This document shows, one piece after another, positions 1 to 11,604 of a stretch of DNA of 64,000 nt (positions within the stretch are counted from its first letter, which is position 1; every line of letters begins with the position of its first letter). The stretch comes from Vicia villosa (taxonomy: Eukaryota > Streptophyta > Magnoliopsida > Fabales > Fabaceae), in assembly GCF_029867415.1 (NCBI RefSeq), contig NC_081183.1:143111097-143175096 (forward strand), read 5' to 3'. The notes under the pieces were generated by a model that did no database searches, had not been told where the DNA came from, and was given only the letters and a program-made list of their open reading frames with translations. A program made the translations under genes and the position numbers.

Positions 1-843
1 CTTTGACTACTGCTTGGGGAACCAAAGGTAACTGGAAGTTCTGATGCCCTTTCAAATGGGAATGAGGAAGATGCATAATCCTCCGATGCACTATCTGACC
101 AAGTCCGGGTGCGGGGATCACATCTTCTGAAGATAGTAATCTGGAACAACCCTGCTGGGAAATAAGACTTCTTTTGAAGAGAAAATCTTTTTGAGGAATT
201 TGCTGAGAAATGCGTTTCTCTTGGTGATTTCCTTCTGATGGAATGATGTCCAGATGATCGGGACATTTCCTGAATGCCATTCCTGTTTTTCCTGGTAAAC
301 ATCAATCATATTCAAATGTATATGTTCATTCAAAATTATCATTGGGATGCTTACGTATTTAAACAGAAGAAATGAAAATAGTGATTTTTGAAAGAGCTGC
401 ATTGAAAAGAGCCATGATAGGCGGGTTAGCACAGGGAGACAACAATCCTAGAAGTAGGAAACTGTCAGAAAGTTTTGAAAAATATTTATGAAGATAAATA
501 GCTATGTGAAAATGATCCAGTCAAGTTTCAACTCTGCTATTGCCAATCTGTCTTCGAGCATCTCATCCCTCACTTGTTGGAAGAAAGTGATTAGACTGAT
601 CGGTGTCTTTGAGGTGTTGAATCTTGATGGTGAGTAGGCAGCTGAACGGAACATAGTTGTATGCTTCATTCCCTAACTTTTGCCTAGGCCGCCCTTTCAG
701 GTTTTCAGCCTACCGGGATAGTATTTGTTTAGTCTCTAATTTTTGCCTGGACCGCCCTTTCGGGTTTTCAATCCACCGAGACGCTCATTTTTGCCTAAGT
801 TGCCCTTTCAGGTTTTCAACTTAGCGAGCTGTTTTTTTTCTTT
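1..843 (-). mobile_element. 3' region of a Tat/Ogre-type Ty3/gypsy element
   Basis: This stretch follows the integrase stop codon on the minus strand, so it is the 3' untranslated and possibly LTR part of that element. It has no long reading frame. Just after the stop it holds three imperfect direct repeats (676-830). I recognise this repeat style from the 3' end of Tat/Ogre elements; that is family knowledge, not a search. No LTR edge can be fixed because the element runs off the window. Confidence 0.6.
676..830. repeat. three imperfect direct repeats in a Tat/Ogre 3' region
   Basis: Three units start near 676, 738 and 787. Each has the form TTTTGCCTRRRYYGCCCTTT followed by C(A/G)GGTTTTCA and a short arm roughly complementary to the start of the unit. 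Each unit can therefore form a small stem-loop. The arms co-vary: the first unit has GCCTAGG with GCCTACC and the third has GCCTAAG with CTTAGCG. Confidence 0.7.
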
Positions 844-1792
844 TTAAGAGAAGTATTTTTTGACTATGTCAGCATTCACAGGGTGTGGGAAATCCTCGCC
901 ATCCATGGTGGTAAGCAACATGGCGCCGCCGGAGAATATTTTCTTGATTATGAATGGTCCCTCGTAGGTGGGAGTCCATTTGCCTCTGGGATCACCTTGT
1001 GGTAAGATGATGCGTTTGACAACCAAGCCACCAGTTTGGTATGCTCGACTTTTGACTTTTTTGTTGAAGGCTTTGATCATACACTTTTGGTATAGCTGAC
1101 CATGACAAATAGCTGCGAGCCTTTTCTCATCAATCAAGTTTATCTGGTCCAACCGTGTTTGAATCCAATCGTCTTCGTCTAGATTGGCTTCTTTCATAAT
1201 CCTTAGGGAAGGAATCTGAATTTCAATTGGAAGAACTGCCTCCATACCATAGACTAAGGAGAATAGAGTTGCCCCTGTCGAAGTACGCGCAGATGTGCGA
1301 TAACCATGAAGAGCAAAAGGTAACATCTCATGCCAGTCTTTGTAGGTTACTGTCATTTTTTGTATGATTTTCTTGATGTTCTTGTTGGCAGCTTCCACCG
1401 CGCCGTTCATCTTTGGTCGATATGGAGAGGAATTATGATGTTTGATCTTGAACTGTGTGCAAAGTTCAGTAATCATTCTGTTGTTCAGATTTGTGCCATT
1501 GTCCGTGATAATCCGTTCAGGGATGCCATATCGACAAATGAGATTGTATTTGATGAACCGGGCTACACATTTTTGGTGACAGAAGCAAATGAAGCTACTT
1601 CTACCCACTTTGTGAAGTAGTCAATAGCGACCAAGATAAAGCGATGTCCGTTGGAGGCAGTAGGTTTGATTTCTCCAATCATATCGATACCCCACATTGC
1701 AAAAGGCCAAGGAGCCGTCAGGACGCTTAATGGAACTGGAGGTACATGTACTTTGTCAGCGTATATCTGGCATTTGTGACATGTTCGGGAGT
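844..1792 (-). pseudogene. Ty3/gypsy integrase (Tat/Ogre type), frameshifted and truncated
   Basis: The minus strand encodes a retroviral-type integrase, which joins element cDNA to the genome. In order it shows the end of the HHCC zinc region (CHKCQIYAD just inside the gap edge), the catalytic-core aspartate in WGIDMIGE, the second aspartate in ITDNGTNLNN, and the glutamate in NGAVEAANKNI. Family-typical C-terminal sequence follows, ending HPVNADIVKKYFS. The main open part is 844-1608. Upstream codons to 1792 lie in another frame, and the alignment suggests a 1-bp loss near 1567. The N-terminal side is lost in the assembly gap. Reverse transcriptase and RNase H are not in the window. This is a dead copy. 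The lineage call is fairly sure. Confidence 0.85.
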
Positions 1793-1892
1793 NNNNNNNN
1801 NNNNNNNNNNNNNNNNNNNNNNNNNNNNNNNNNNNNNNNNNNNNNNNNNNNNNNNNNNNNNNNNNNNNNNNNNNNNNNNNNNNNNNNNNNNN
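1793..1892. other. assembly gap of 100 N
   Basis: There are exactly 100 N bases, the conventional size for a gap of unknown length. The real distance between the integrase fragment and the AT-rich sequence to its right is therefore unknown. Confidence 0.99.
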
Positions 1893-2552
1893 TGTTGATT
1901 GATTGATAGTTTATCACATCAGCTGTGCTATTTCTACACTGGTTTTTGTACACCAGTATAAATACACACAAGCATAATATTTTGCATGGAAACCAAAGTT
2001 AAATAAATTATTAAAGAATTAAAATAGTAGATTGTTCCCATACTATTACGGTATTACGTATTATGGTGTAATGTAAAAAATCAGAGTCAAAATATCTCCT
2101 TTATTACATAGGAAAAAGATATTTGTACATTATAACTACATTACACCGTATAATATCGTATAAGTGTACATTAAATATACTACTTTTTTTTATTAATTTA
2201 TATTTTTTAGATTTTGTGCAACTACCATTTTGGTTTGTTGTTCCATACTATATGCATACGGTGTATGAAAAAATAGTGTATAAATAGCCCAATTGTATTA
2301 CATAATAACAAATTGATACTATATATGCATGAAATAGCAGTCAACATGTAATTGAATTTCTTCTAAACTAGACTCACTAAGTTTCAATAACTACACCACA
2401 CGTTTCCTTATTTCAAACTTTAAATAAGTGATACACATCACAAGCTGATGCTTCAGAAGCTATTTCAAAAGCAGTCGATTCATAAGCTATCAAAACTTCA
2501 GAACCTAGTGGGACAAAAACTATTCCATCCTTTGATTCCTTCAGAGCCGATA
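1893..2552. other. AT-rich sequence without a gene
   Basis: No coding frame is convincing. Around 2038-2175 two stretches are rough inverted copies of each other (for example GGTGTAATGTA and TACATTACACC), which could be the arms of a small MITE-like element. From about 2450 to 2550 the sequence resembles the roughly 80-bp repeats at 48920-49060 on the other side of the MULE and its host element. This suggests both are flanks of one original locus. Confidence 0.5.
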
Positions 2553-2583
2553 AGGGTGGGAATAGGTTGGGCCGAACTAGGCT

Positions 2584-2636
2584 TTGACAAGTGAAAATTA
2601 TACCCTGTACCCCTACATTTATCCCAATACCCCTAC
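2584..2636 (+). repeat. left MULE target duplication and terminal inverted repeat
   Basis: The 9-bp duplication TTGACAAGT occupies 2584-2592 and the 44-bp TIR 2593-2636, beginning GAAAATTATACCC. It pairs with 48330-48373 with a single mismatch (T versus C about 14 bases in). Confidence 0.9.
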
Positions 2637-2714
2637 AATTTTAAAAAATTCTAATTTTGTCCTTTTCAACTTTTAACTTTTAATTTTTAATTTTTAATTT
2701 TTTATTTTTACTGT

Positions 2715-2930
2715 TTGTACGGATACCTGAGTGGCTGGAACCTATTACGTTGTTTCAACCGGATATCCAAAGATGCAGAATTTCGGTTAGTAAATATCCA
2801 AAACCGGACAACCCAAGCCTTGGTGTTCCGGTTTGCTTTGGCCTCAACCGGATATCCCACTAATGGGTGTTCCGGTTTATTAATTTCTCAACCGAAAATC
2901 CCCTTAGTGGGTGTTCTAGTTCTATTTTTT
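2715..2930 (+). repeat. left subterminal palindromic repeats of the MULE
   Basis: About four to five degenerate units lie between the TIR and the transposase gene. The clearest have an AACCGGA half and a TCCGGTT half about 20 bases apart, with CCC and GGG tracts between (for example around 2793-2826 and 2845-2880). The same unit recurs at the other end of the element (47994-48225). Subterminal repeats of this kind often bind transposase or drive transcription; that role is inferred here. Confidence 0.7.
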
Positions 2931-3009
2931 TTTCAATTTTTTTTAAATTTTTTTTAATTATATATTAAACTAAATTAATTTTATATATTTAGGTGTGGAT
3001 CCTCCTTTG

Positions 3010-5263
3010 ATGAAATGCGATGTAAATCAAACATGTGTGGATACAACTGATGTTTTTGTAACTGGTCAAAAATTTGCTACAATAGAAGAGGCGATAAGTT
3101 GGATTAAGGAGGTTGGAATCAGGAATAAAGTGACAGTTATAATAACTCGTTCAGATACCAAAACAGGCAAGAGAGGAAGAAGTGATAAATTAGTATTTGG
3201 TTGTGATAAAGGTGGAAAATACAAAAAAAAAAAAAATAGCGAAACCCAAAGTGCTAGTAAGAGATGTGGTTGTCCTTTCAAAATTAGGTCAACACCGTCG
3301 AAAGATGGTTCTGGATGGAAGATCGATGTAAAATGCGGAGTACACAACCACGACTTACCTGATAGATTTGAAGGTCATGCTTTCGTAAGTCGATTAAATA
3401 CAGATGATAAGCAACATATTGTTGATTTGACAAAACGCCATGTTCCACCAAGACACATATTATTGTCATTCCAAGAGCGTGACCCGGAGAATGTCACTCG
3501 GATCACGCAAATATACAAACATAAGAGTAAGATACAAAAAGACATAAGGGGTCCCAGAACAGAAATGCAACAATTGCTCAAGTTGGTTGAAGAATCAGGT
3601 TATGTTTACTGGAGTAGGAAAAAGGATGAGTCAGAAGTTGTGAGAGATATTTTTTGGGCTCATCCAGAATCAGTAAAGCTGTCGAATATGTTTCCTATTG
3701 TATTGATTATGGACTGCACATACAAGACAAACAAGTACAGGCAGCCGTTGTTTGAAATAGTTGGTATGACATCAACTAAATTAACATTTGTTGTTGCATT
3801 TGCCTATATGGAATCTGAGCATACAGAGACTTTTTGTTGGGTATTGGATAAGTTGAAACAATTGTTTACCAAACAGGATGATTGTCCTCAAGTAATCTTG
3901 ACTGATAGAGATCTTGATTTAATGAAAGTCATTGAAACAGTATTTCCAAAGACAACTAATTTGCTTTGCCGATTTCACATCAACAAAAACGTGAAATCAA
4001 AGTGTAAGGAACATGTTGTGGATGATATGCGAGAAACAATGGAGAAAATATGGTTTGAACTTACAAGGGCTAGTGATGAGATGGAGTACCATCAAAGGTT
4101 GAAATAACTTGAGGATGCATGTGTTGACTCCAAAGGTTTTATTGATTATGTGAATGACACATGGTTGACACTGCACAAACATCGATTTGTCGAAGCATGG
4201 ATCAATCAAGTGTTACATTTGGGAAACACCACAACAAATAGGTATCTTTATGTGATTTTATCGACATTATTTCTTTATCTTAATATTACAGATAATTAGT
4301 TGTTTCGTTTTATTTAAAGGGTGGAGTCTGCGCATTGGAAACTTAAGCAAATGTTAGAAAATAGCTTAGGTGATTTAGGCAAATGTTGGGAGGCTATGAA
4401 TGACAATATCAAGATACAAGTGGGCAACATTAAAGCTTCATTTCAGAAGAGTTTTTATGAAGTTGAGCATGCACACACTAGTCCTTTTTATTCAAACTTG
4501 TGTGGTTCAGTATCAAGAGCTGCATTGAGGCAGATTGCTGAAGAGTGGTTGAGGATTGACATGGTAGGTACCGATACGCAAAAGTGCGGATGTACTCATA
4601 GAAAAGTATATGGGTTACCATGTGCTTGTGAGTTAGGGAGATATACATTGAGTGGTGATGCGATACCAATTGAGGCTATTCATATTCATTGGAGAAAACT
4701 AAGTATGGAAGGAAATCAAGATGTAGATGCAGCTGATGGATCAGAAATAGACATGACAAATGCAATCAATGAAATTTGGAAAAGGTGGAGGTCACTAGAT
4801 GTTGTCGGAAAAAGAGCATTAAAAAGCAGAGTGTATGAGATTGCTTATCCGACTACAACAAAGATGTGTCCACCGCCTGAAAAAATTAAAACCAAAGGAG
4901 GGGTTAAGAAGAAAGGGAAGAGATCTGTGGGATATGATGTTTATCGTGATCCTTCAGGATATGAGTATGTTGATCAAGCACATTCGAGTTCGCAAAAATC
5001 TTCAAAGAGGTTATGTTCACAACTATCCTAAACCTCAAAAAATAAAGAATTTGATAAATACATTGTACAATTTCCAGATTACATTAGACCATTTATTGAT
5101 GACATTATTGATGTAAGAGATGATGGAAATTGTGGGTTTAGAGCCATTGCATCTTTGCATGGTTATGGCACAAATGAATGGTCAATGGTTCGTCGGGATT
5201 TGGAGAAAGAAATCATAGGTCCTAGAAGCAAGTTGTATGAGGATTTATTTGGTAAACGCCTTC
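3010..5263 (+). pseudogene. MULE transposase with FAR1-like and SWIM zinc fingers; start of a C-terminal OTU domain
   Basis: The N-terminal FAR1-like DNA-binding region (about residues 20-120) has Cys/His pairs, with CGCPF and CGVHNHD near its end. The DDE core has its first Asp in LIMDCTYKTNKY and its second in ILTDRDLDLM, followed by LLCRFHINKN. The chain then crosses a 78-bp GT-AG intron (4242-4319) to NRVESAHWKLK and a SWIM finger, CGCTHRKVYGLPCACEL. From about 5040 an OTU-protease-like domain begins, with the nucleophile motif DDGNCGFRAI at 5119-5148. I start at ATG 3010; an acceptor-like TATTTAG at 2986-2992 allows an upstream exon. In-frame TAA codons at 4105-4107 and 5029-5031 break it, and the Ogre element interrupts it at 5263. 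The frame resumes at 45561 once the duplicated CCTTC is counted once. Confidence 0.9.
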
Positions 5264-5439
5264 TGTCATACCCCAAAATTTGCCCATCTCATTTCCACTT
5301 TCAAACTCAAGCCAAGGTTCAAGACTCAAAGACATACTCTCCTAAACAATGACCTCCTAAACTAGGGTTTTGATTTCTCTGAAGAAAATTAATAAATCAA
5401 GGTCTCTAAGGGATTTCAGATGGTTCATGATGTTTCACA

Positions 5440-6525
5440 TTCTCCCCCTTTTTGATGATGACAAACAACTTTCTTTTGTGCTTTGTAATTTCCGGAATTC
5501 TCCTCCTAAGATGCATGACTCTCCCTTAATGTGAGAGGTAGATGACTTTGTCTTTGTAAAGGAGATTTGTATCTACAAACTTTAAGAACAAGGAAATACA
5601 CAAGCATAAAAGTATAACACCTTTCTCCCCCTTTAACATTATCAAAAAGAAGGGAAAGATGGGTGAAAGATAATATATGTATCAAAGAAATCATGAAAAA
5701 GTAATTATTAATTCATTTACCTATGAGTTTTACCCCATGAGAGACTTCATCAATTATTCATCCTTGATGAACTTGAAGCCTTTTTCACAAAGTTGACTTT
5801 TGCTTAGAAGATTTTGCTTTAGTCCTTCAACATAAAGTACATCTTCAATGGATGTTAAAGTTAGTGCTTCAACTTTTCCAATGCCAAGAGTTCTTCTTTT
5901 AAGTTATTTCCCATATGTGGAACAACCCTTGAACTTTAACTAGATTTGAAAGTTAGTTTATGTCTCCCGTCAAATGCTTAGAACCACCACTTACCAAAAA
6001 TCACTATAGATTTTAAGTGGTCCTCAAGCAAACCTACAAAACAAATTAAGTTTGATTTGGTACCCAATGTGCTTTGGGTCCATCATAGTTAGTTCCTTTC
6101 TTAACCCACACATAATGACCACTTTCCACACTAAAATTTCTAACATAGCAAGCATTAGGTGTATGGCCAAAAATACCACAATAAAATCAAGTTGGTACAA
6201 AGTTGTTTCTATATCTAGGAGTATATGGTTTCCTTTTAGGACATCTTTTCTTAGGATGATGATGAACCTTTTGTGCTTTATCCAATTTTTCCTTGTTGAA
6301 TTGTTCACTTGCCTTCACAAAGATAGTTTTACTAGTACTTGGTTTGTTAGACTTTGAATATCCAAGACCACTTTTATCATTAGGGAATCTTTGTTGCCTA
6401 AGGACACCTTCGAACCCAATCTGTCCTTTTTCATACCTTTCAAGGACTCTCTTTAATTGAACAATTTGAAAAGAATGTGATTCACAATTATTACATGTAG
6501 AATTTTGTTCTATTTTATCAACATA
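5440..6525 (-). pseudogene. copy A: decayed gag-pol linker and pre-integrase scrap, with 3' region
   Basis: The gag frame continues below the stop at 6526-6528 for about 130 codons, with CNNCESHSFQIVQLKRVLE. After another stop comes a zinc-knuckle-like remnant, YCGIFGHTPNACYV, near 6150. Around 5785-5890 the minus strand still reads DVLYVEGLKQNLLSKSQLCE, the opening of the copia pre-integrase region. From there to 5440 lies 3' untranslated sequence with a purine tract near 5630 and the polypurine tract at 5441-5455. All downstream pol domains are deleted. Confidence 0.75.
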
Positions 6526-7761
6526 TTATTTCTTTTCAACCTCGAAATCTTTTTGCATGGTATCCATTTTCTCTTCAAGAATTTTGATTTGTTTCTCTTG
6601 AGTTGATATGGTTCTATATAATATTTTGCATTCATTCAATAATTCATTTATGGCACCTTGTGCATCATTATCGAAAATAGAGAATTCATTACTAACCTCA
6701 TTGTCTTCATCATCTGAATAGTGTGTTGCTACCAATGCAAGATTCACATGTTCTTTATCTGAAGATGAACTTATTTCATTGTCATCCCATGCTACATATG
6801 CTTTCTTTGGTCTTTTGTCCTTATTTCTTTTGAAATATTTATTCTTCTTTTCAAGTGTAGGACATTCACTTTTGACATGTCCTCTTTCTCCACATTCAAA
6901 GCATTTAACCTTCCTTGTTGGTGCTTCCTCTTTAATGATATCCTTTTTCCTTTCTTTTCTTAGAAATTTTTCAAACTTTTTGATAAACTCATTATCTTCT
7001 TCACTAGTGGATTCATCCTCTTGATTGTTATCATGATGTTTGACTCTTGTCTTTAAGGCAATGTCTATTGAATCTTTTATTTGAATTTCATGCGTTTCAA
7101 GTCTTCCGAGTTCTGTTTCATATTCTTGAAGTTTACCGAACAAGGTTGCATAGGTCATCTTTGATAGATTCTTTTTCTCGGATATCGTCGTTACTTTCGG
7201 TTGCCATTCTCTTGTTAAAGATCTAAGTACCTTTCGAGTTTGTTCCTCGGTAGAGACTTTCTTTCCAAGAGCAATCAAATGATTTATTAAGTGAACAAAT
7301 CTTTTTTGTAAATCAAGGATTGATTCTCTGGGCTGCATTCTGAATAATTCATATTCTTGACTTAAAGTATTTAAATGAGATCTCTTAACTTCAACGGTTC
7401 CTTCATGAGTTTCGACTAAAATATCCCATATTTCTTGTTCTGTTGTGCATGCTGAGACACGAAAGAATTCATCCATACTAAGTGCACCTTGAAGAAGATT
7501 GATTGCCTTTTTATCATATAGGACCTTTTTCTTATCATCATCATTCCATGAAACTTTAAGCTTTGTTGATTCAACGCCATCGACAATAATTGTAGGAACA
7601 AAGGGACCATTTTGGACTGCTTCCCATACTTCTTCTCCTTGTGCTTCTAAGTGAGCCTTCATTCGGATTTTCCAAAAGTCAAAGTATTCATCACAAAACA
7701 ATGGAGGCTTGTTGTTACTACCACCATCTTTGAAAACAGGATTTTGATTTGCGGAAGCCAT
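6526..7761 (-). CDS. copia gag polyprotein, copy A (UBN2-type with zinc knuckle)
   Basis: This is a 411-codon open frame starting MASANQNPVFKDGG about 30 bp inside the primer-binding site, the right place for gag. Gag forms the particle that packages element RNA. The N-terminal 200 residues are a UBN2/copia gag domain (FWKIRMKAHL, then CTTEQEIWDILVETHEG). An acidic lysine-rich region follows, then one CCHC zinc knuckle, CFECGERGHVKSEC, near residues 287-300, and an acidic tail. The TAA at 6526-6528 is probably premature, because homologous sequence continues in frame below it. Copy B has the same stop, so it predates the tandem duplication. Confidence 0.85.
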   Translation of the reverse strand: MASANQNPVFKDGGSNNKPPLFCDEYFDFWKIRMKAHLEAQGEEVWEAVQNGPFVPTIIVDGVESTKLKVSWNDDDKKKVLYDKKAINLLQGALSMDEFFRVSACTTEQEIWDILVETHEGTVEVKRSHLNTLSQEYELFRMQPRESILDLQKRFVHLINHLIALGKKVSTEEQTRKVLRSLTREWQPKVTTISEKKNLSKMTYATLFGKLQEYETELGRLETHEIQIKDSIDIALKTRVKHHDNNQEDESTSEEDNEFIKKFEKFLRKERKKDIIKEEAPTRKVKCFECGERGHVKSECPTLEKKNKYFKRNKDKRPKKAYVAWDDNEISSSSDKEHVNLALVATHYSDDEDNEVSNEFSIFDNDAQGAINELLNECKILYRTISTQEKQIKILEEKMDTMQKDFEVEKK

Positions 7762-7792
7762 TCTGGATCTTTAGGAACAAGTTACCTATAAC

Positions 7793-7808
7793 TTGCTCTG
7801 ATACCAAT
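7793..7808 (-). promoter_or_regulatory. primer-binding site, copia copy A
   Basis: On the minus strand this reads ATTGGTATCAGAGCAA, the standard Ty1/copia site complementary to the 3' end of initiator tRNA-Met. It directly abuts LTR A. Confidence 0.9.
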
Positions 7809-8692
7809 TGTAAGTTTATTGAGTGCGCCTAAGAGGGGGTGAATTAGGACTTTGAATATTTATCCGGATTTTTGAATACTTATATTTATTTTTCTGGTTT
7901 GGTGCAACAGTTTATACATATGTTTCTTTCTTTTCTGGTTTTGATTTGTGAAAGCGGTAAATGCGGAAAAGTAAAGAACACAATGATGTATACTGGTTCC
8001 CCTCACAATCCGAGAGTACTCCAGTCCCCTTTCAACATGAAAGAGATTTCACAATTGTTAGATCTTTGTACAAGCCTATACCAAGACTCCTCCTACAATC
8101 TTCTAACAAAAACCACCAAGAACAATCCTCTTGGATTTTCACTAATTACATTAAGAGAATAATCCTTCCTTAATGACTTTCTTGCTTCCAACAATCCTGG
8201 ACAACAAGAACAACCAACTAAGTAGAACAAGAAAACAATCCTTTTCTTTCTACTAACTTGTTTCCAACAATCCTAGATAACAAGAATACAACAAGTATTT
8301 GATTTTGTATAAGAGTTTGAATAGTAGAACAATGTATCAATCACTTGATTGATCTTCCCTTCCAATGACAATATTTCACAATTCTTAAAGTAATAGATTG
8401 CTCAAGTATTTTCTAGTTTGGATGATATGAAAGTGTGCAGAAAATATCCTGAAAATGATTGAAGAATAACAATGTGAAATTCTGAAAATTTCTAAGAGTT
8501 TTTTTGATTGGAAGAGGTGAAGAATGAATTTGAAATCTTGAGTATATATAGATGTTCATAACACCCCTTGAAATATCATAAGTTTCTGTAGATTAATCAT
8601 GAACAATTGCCAAGATTAAAGGAAATGTTTCAATGAAAAGGTGTGTGGAAAGGTGCTATGAAATGCTGCTGTTTTTCAAAAAACGTACCGGT

Positions 8693-8884
8693 GAAATCGA
8701 TTTCCCTTAGCATTAAATCGATTTCATGCATGTAACATTAACAAAATTTCAAAAACAAACAGTGGGAAATCGATTTCCTCTTTAGGTAAATCGATTTCCA
8801 TAGTGCAAAAAGTGAATTTTTGCTTCTGGAAATGTTTTAAGACAGTGGCAAATCGATTTCATGTTATGGTAAATCGATTTACCC
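8693..8884. repeat. six AAATCGATTT palindromes in three pairs (LTR A)
   Basis: The 10-base palindrome AAATCGATTT occurs six times as three spaced pairs, each pair about 20 bp apart, within the upstream half of the LTR. LTR B repeats the pattern at 12468-12655, with one box changed to AAATCAATTT. Confidence 0.85.
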
Positions 8885-9107
8885 AGTGTAAAACTTGAAT
8901 AAAAGATTTTGCAAATGTTTTCTATTATCATGGATGGTCTATGCAATGGTTGGTTGATTTTGTGAGCATCTAAGACTTTAGAGAATGTAAGTATAGTCAT
9001 TATACCTTCTTGAAGTGCAAGCTTGATTCCAAAGCCTTGATCCTTGATATTTTAACTTTAACAACTCATCTTTGCATTCTTGTTATTTAGAGATTTGTCT
9101 TCATCAA

Positions 9108-9216
<109 letters not shown>

Positions 9217-9236
9217 TTGAGAAGCTTGTCTTCACA

Positions 9237-10321
9237 TTCCCCCCCTTTTTGATAATGACAAACAACTTTCTTTTGTGCTTTGTAATTTCTGGAATTCTCC
9301 TCCTAAGATGCATGACTCTCCCTTAATGTGAGAGGTAGATGACTTTGTCTTTGTAAAGGAGATTTGTATCTACAAACTTTAAGAACAAGGAAATACACAA
9401 GCATAAAAGTATAACACCTTTTTCCCCCTTTAACATTATCAAAAAGAAGGGAAAGATGGGTGAAAGATAATATATGTATCAAAGAAATCATGAAAAAGTA
9501 ATTATTAATTCATTTACCTATGAGTTTTACCCCATGAGAGACTTCATCAATTATTCATCCTTGATGAACTTGATGCCTTTTTCACAAAGTTGACTTTTGC
9601 TTAGAAGATTTTGCTTTAGTCCTTCAACATAAAGTACATCTTCAATGGATGTTAAAGTTAGTGCTTCAACTTTGCCAATGCCAAGAGTTCTTCTTTTAAG
9701 TTATTTCCATATGTGGAACAACCCTTGAACTTTAACTAGATTTGAAAGTTAGTTTATGCCTCCCATCAAATGCTTAGAACCACCACTTACCAAAAATCAC
9801 TATAGATTTTAAGTGGTCCTCAAGCAAACCTACAAAACAAATTAAGTTTGATTTGGTACCCAATGTGCTTTGGGTCCATCATAGTTAGTTCCTTTCTTAA
9901 CCCACACATAATGACCACTTGCCACACTAAAATTTCTAACATAGCAAGCATTAGGTGTATGGCCAAAAATACCACAATAAAATCAAGTTGGTACAAAGTT
10001 GTTTCTATATCTAGGAGTATATGGTTTCCTTTTAGGACATCTTTTCTTAGGATGATGATGAACCTTTTGTGCTTTATCCAATTTTTCCTTGTTGAATTGT
10101 TCACTTGCCTTCACAAAGATAGTTTTACTAGTACTTGGTTTGTTAGACTTTGAATATCCAAGACCACTTTTATCATTAGGGAATCTTTGTTGCCTAAGGA
10201 CACCTTCGAACCCAATCTGTCCTTTTTCATACCTTTCAAGGACTCTCTTTAATTGAACAATTTGAAAAGAATGTGATTCACAATTATTACATGTAGAATT
10301 TTGTTCTATTTTATCAACATA
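9237..10321 (-). pseudogene. copy B: decayed gag-pol linker and 3' region
   Basis: It is nearly identical to 5440-6525, with the same stops and the same deletion of downstream pol. Its polypurine tract lies at 9237-9252 and abuts LTR A. A 1-bp length difference near 9706 and scattered substitutions separate it from copy A. Confidence 0.75.
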
Positions 10322-11557
10322 TTATTTCTTTTCAACCTCGAAATCTTTTTGCATGGTATCCATTTTCTCTTCAAGAATTTTGATTTGTTTCTCTTGAGTT
10401 GATATGGTTCTATATAATATTTTGCATTCATTCAATAATTCATTTATGGCACCTTGTGCATCATTATCGAAAATAGAGAATTCATTACTAACCTCATTGT
10501 CTTCATCATCTGAATAGTGTGTTGCTACCAATGCAAGATTCACATGTTCTTTATCTGAAGATGAACTTATTTCATTGTCATCCCATGCTACATATGCTTT
10601 CTTTGGTCTTTTGTCCTTATTTCTTTTGAAATATTTATTCTTCTTTTCAAGTGTAGGACATTCACTTTTGACATGTCCTCTTTCTCCACATTCAAAGCAT
10701 TTAACCTTCCTTGTTGGTGCTTCCTCTTTAATGATATCCTTTTTCCTTTCTTTTCTTAGAAATTTTTCAAACTTTTTGATAAACTCATTATCTTCTTCAC
10801 TAGTGGATTCATCCTCTTGATTGTTATCATGATGTTTGACTCTTGTCTTTAAGGCAATGTCTATTGAATCTTTTATTTGAATTTCATGCGTTTCAAGTCT
10901 TCCGAGTTCTGTTTCATATTCTTGAAGTTTACCGAACAAGGTTGCATAGGTCATCTTTGATAGATTCTTTTTCTCGGATATCGTCGTTACTTTCGGTTGC
11001 CATTCTCTTGTTAAAGATCTAAGCACCTTTCGAGTTTGTTCCTCGGTAGAGACTTTCTTTCCAAGAGCAATCAAATGATTTATTAAGTGAACAAATCTTT
11101 TTTGTAAATCAAGGATTGATTCTCTGGGCTGCATTCTGAATAATTCATATTCTTGACTTAAAGTATTTAAACGAGATCTCTTAACTTCAACGGTTCCTTC
11201 ATGAGTTTCGACTAAAGTATCCCATATTTCTTGTTCTGTTGTGCATGCTGAGACACGAAAGAATTCATCCATACTAAGTGCACCTTGAAGAAGATTGATT
11301 GCCTTTTTATCATAGAGGACCTTTTTCTTATCATCATCATTCCATGAAACTTTAAGCTTTGTTGATTCAACGCCATCGACAATAATTGTAGGAACAAAGG
11401 GACCAATTTGGACTGCTTCCCATACTTCTTCTCCTTGTGCTTCTAAGTGAGCCTTCATTCGGATTTTCCAAAAGTCAAAGTATTCACCACAAAACAATGG
11501 AGGCTTGTTGTTACTACCACCATCTTTGAAAACAGGATTTTGATTTGCGGAAGCCAT
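10322..11557 (-). CDS. copia gag polyprotein, copy B
   Basis: This is a 411-codon frame differing from copy A at only four residues that I can see (CDEY/CGEY, QNG/QIG, WDIL/WDTL, SHL/SRL). It has the same UBN2 domain, the same CFECGERGHVKSEC knuckle and the same early TAA at 10322-10324. The two gags have stayed open and alike although every enzyme domain is missing, which fits recent duplication. Confidence 0.85.
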   Translation of the reverse strand: MASANQNPVFKDGGSNNKPPLFCGEYFDFWKIRMKAHLEAQGEEVWEAVQIGPFVPTIIVDGVESTKLKVSWNDDDKKKVLYDKKAINLLQGALSMDEFFRVSACTTEQEIWDTLVETHEGTVEVKRSRLNTLSQEYELFRMQPRESILDLQKRFVHLINHLIALGKKVSTEEQTRKVLRSLTREWQPKVTTISEKKNLSKMTYATLFGKLQEYETELGRLETHEIQIKDSIDIALKTRVKHHDNNQEDESTSEEDNEFIKKFEKFLRKERKKDIIKEEAPTRKVKCFECGERGHVKSECPTLEKKNKYFKRNKDKRPKKAYVAWDDNEISSSSDKEHVNLALVATHYSDDEDNEVSNEFSIFDNDAQGAINELLNECKILYRTISTQEKQIKILEEKMDTMQKDFEVEKK

Positions 11558-11588
11558 TCTGGATCTTTAGGAACAAGTTACCTATAAC

Positions 11589-11604
11589 TTGCTCTGATAC
11601 CAAT
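11589..11604 (-). promoter_or_regulatory. primer-binding site, copia copy B
   Basis: The same ATTGGTATCAGAGCAA as copy A, directly abutting LTR B. Confidence 0.9.

Noticed and set aside
118..432. 104-codon minus-strand frame
   Set aside because: It lies in the 3' region of a gypsy element, has no recognisable domain, and its composition looks like untranslated sequence.
5155..5352. Short frame running from the OTU domain into the Ogre LTR
   Set aside because: It reads through the insertion junction at 5263 and is therefore an artefact of the insertion.
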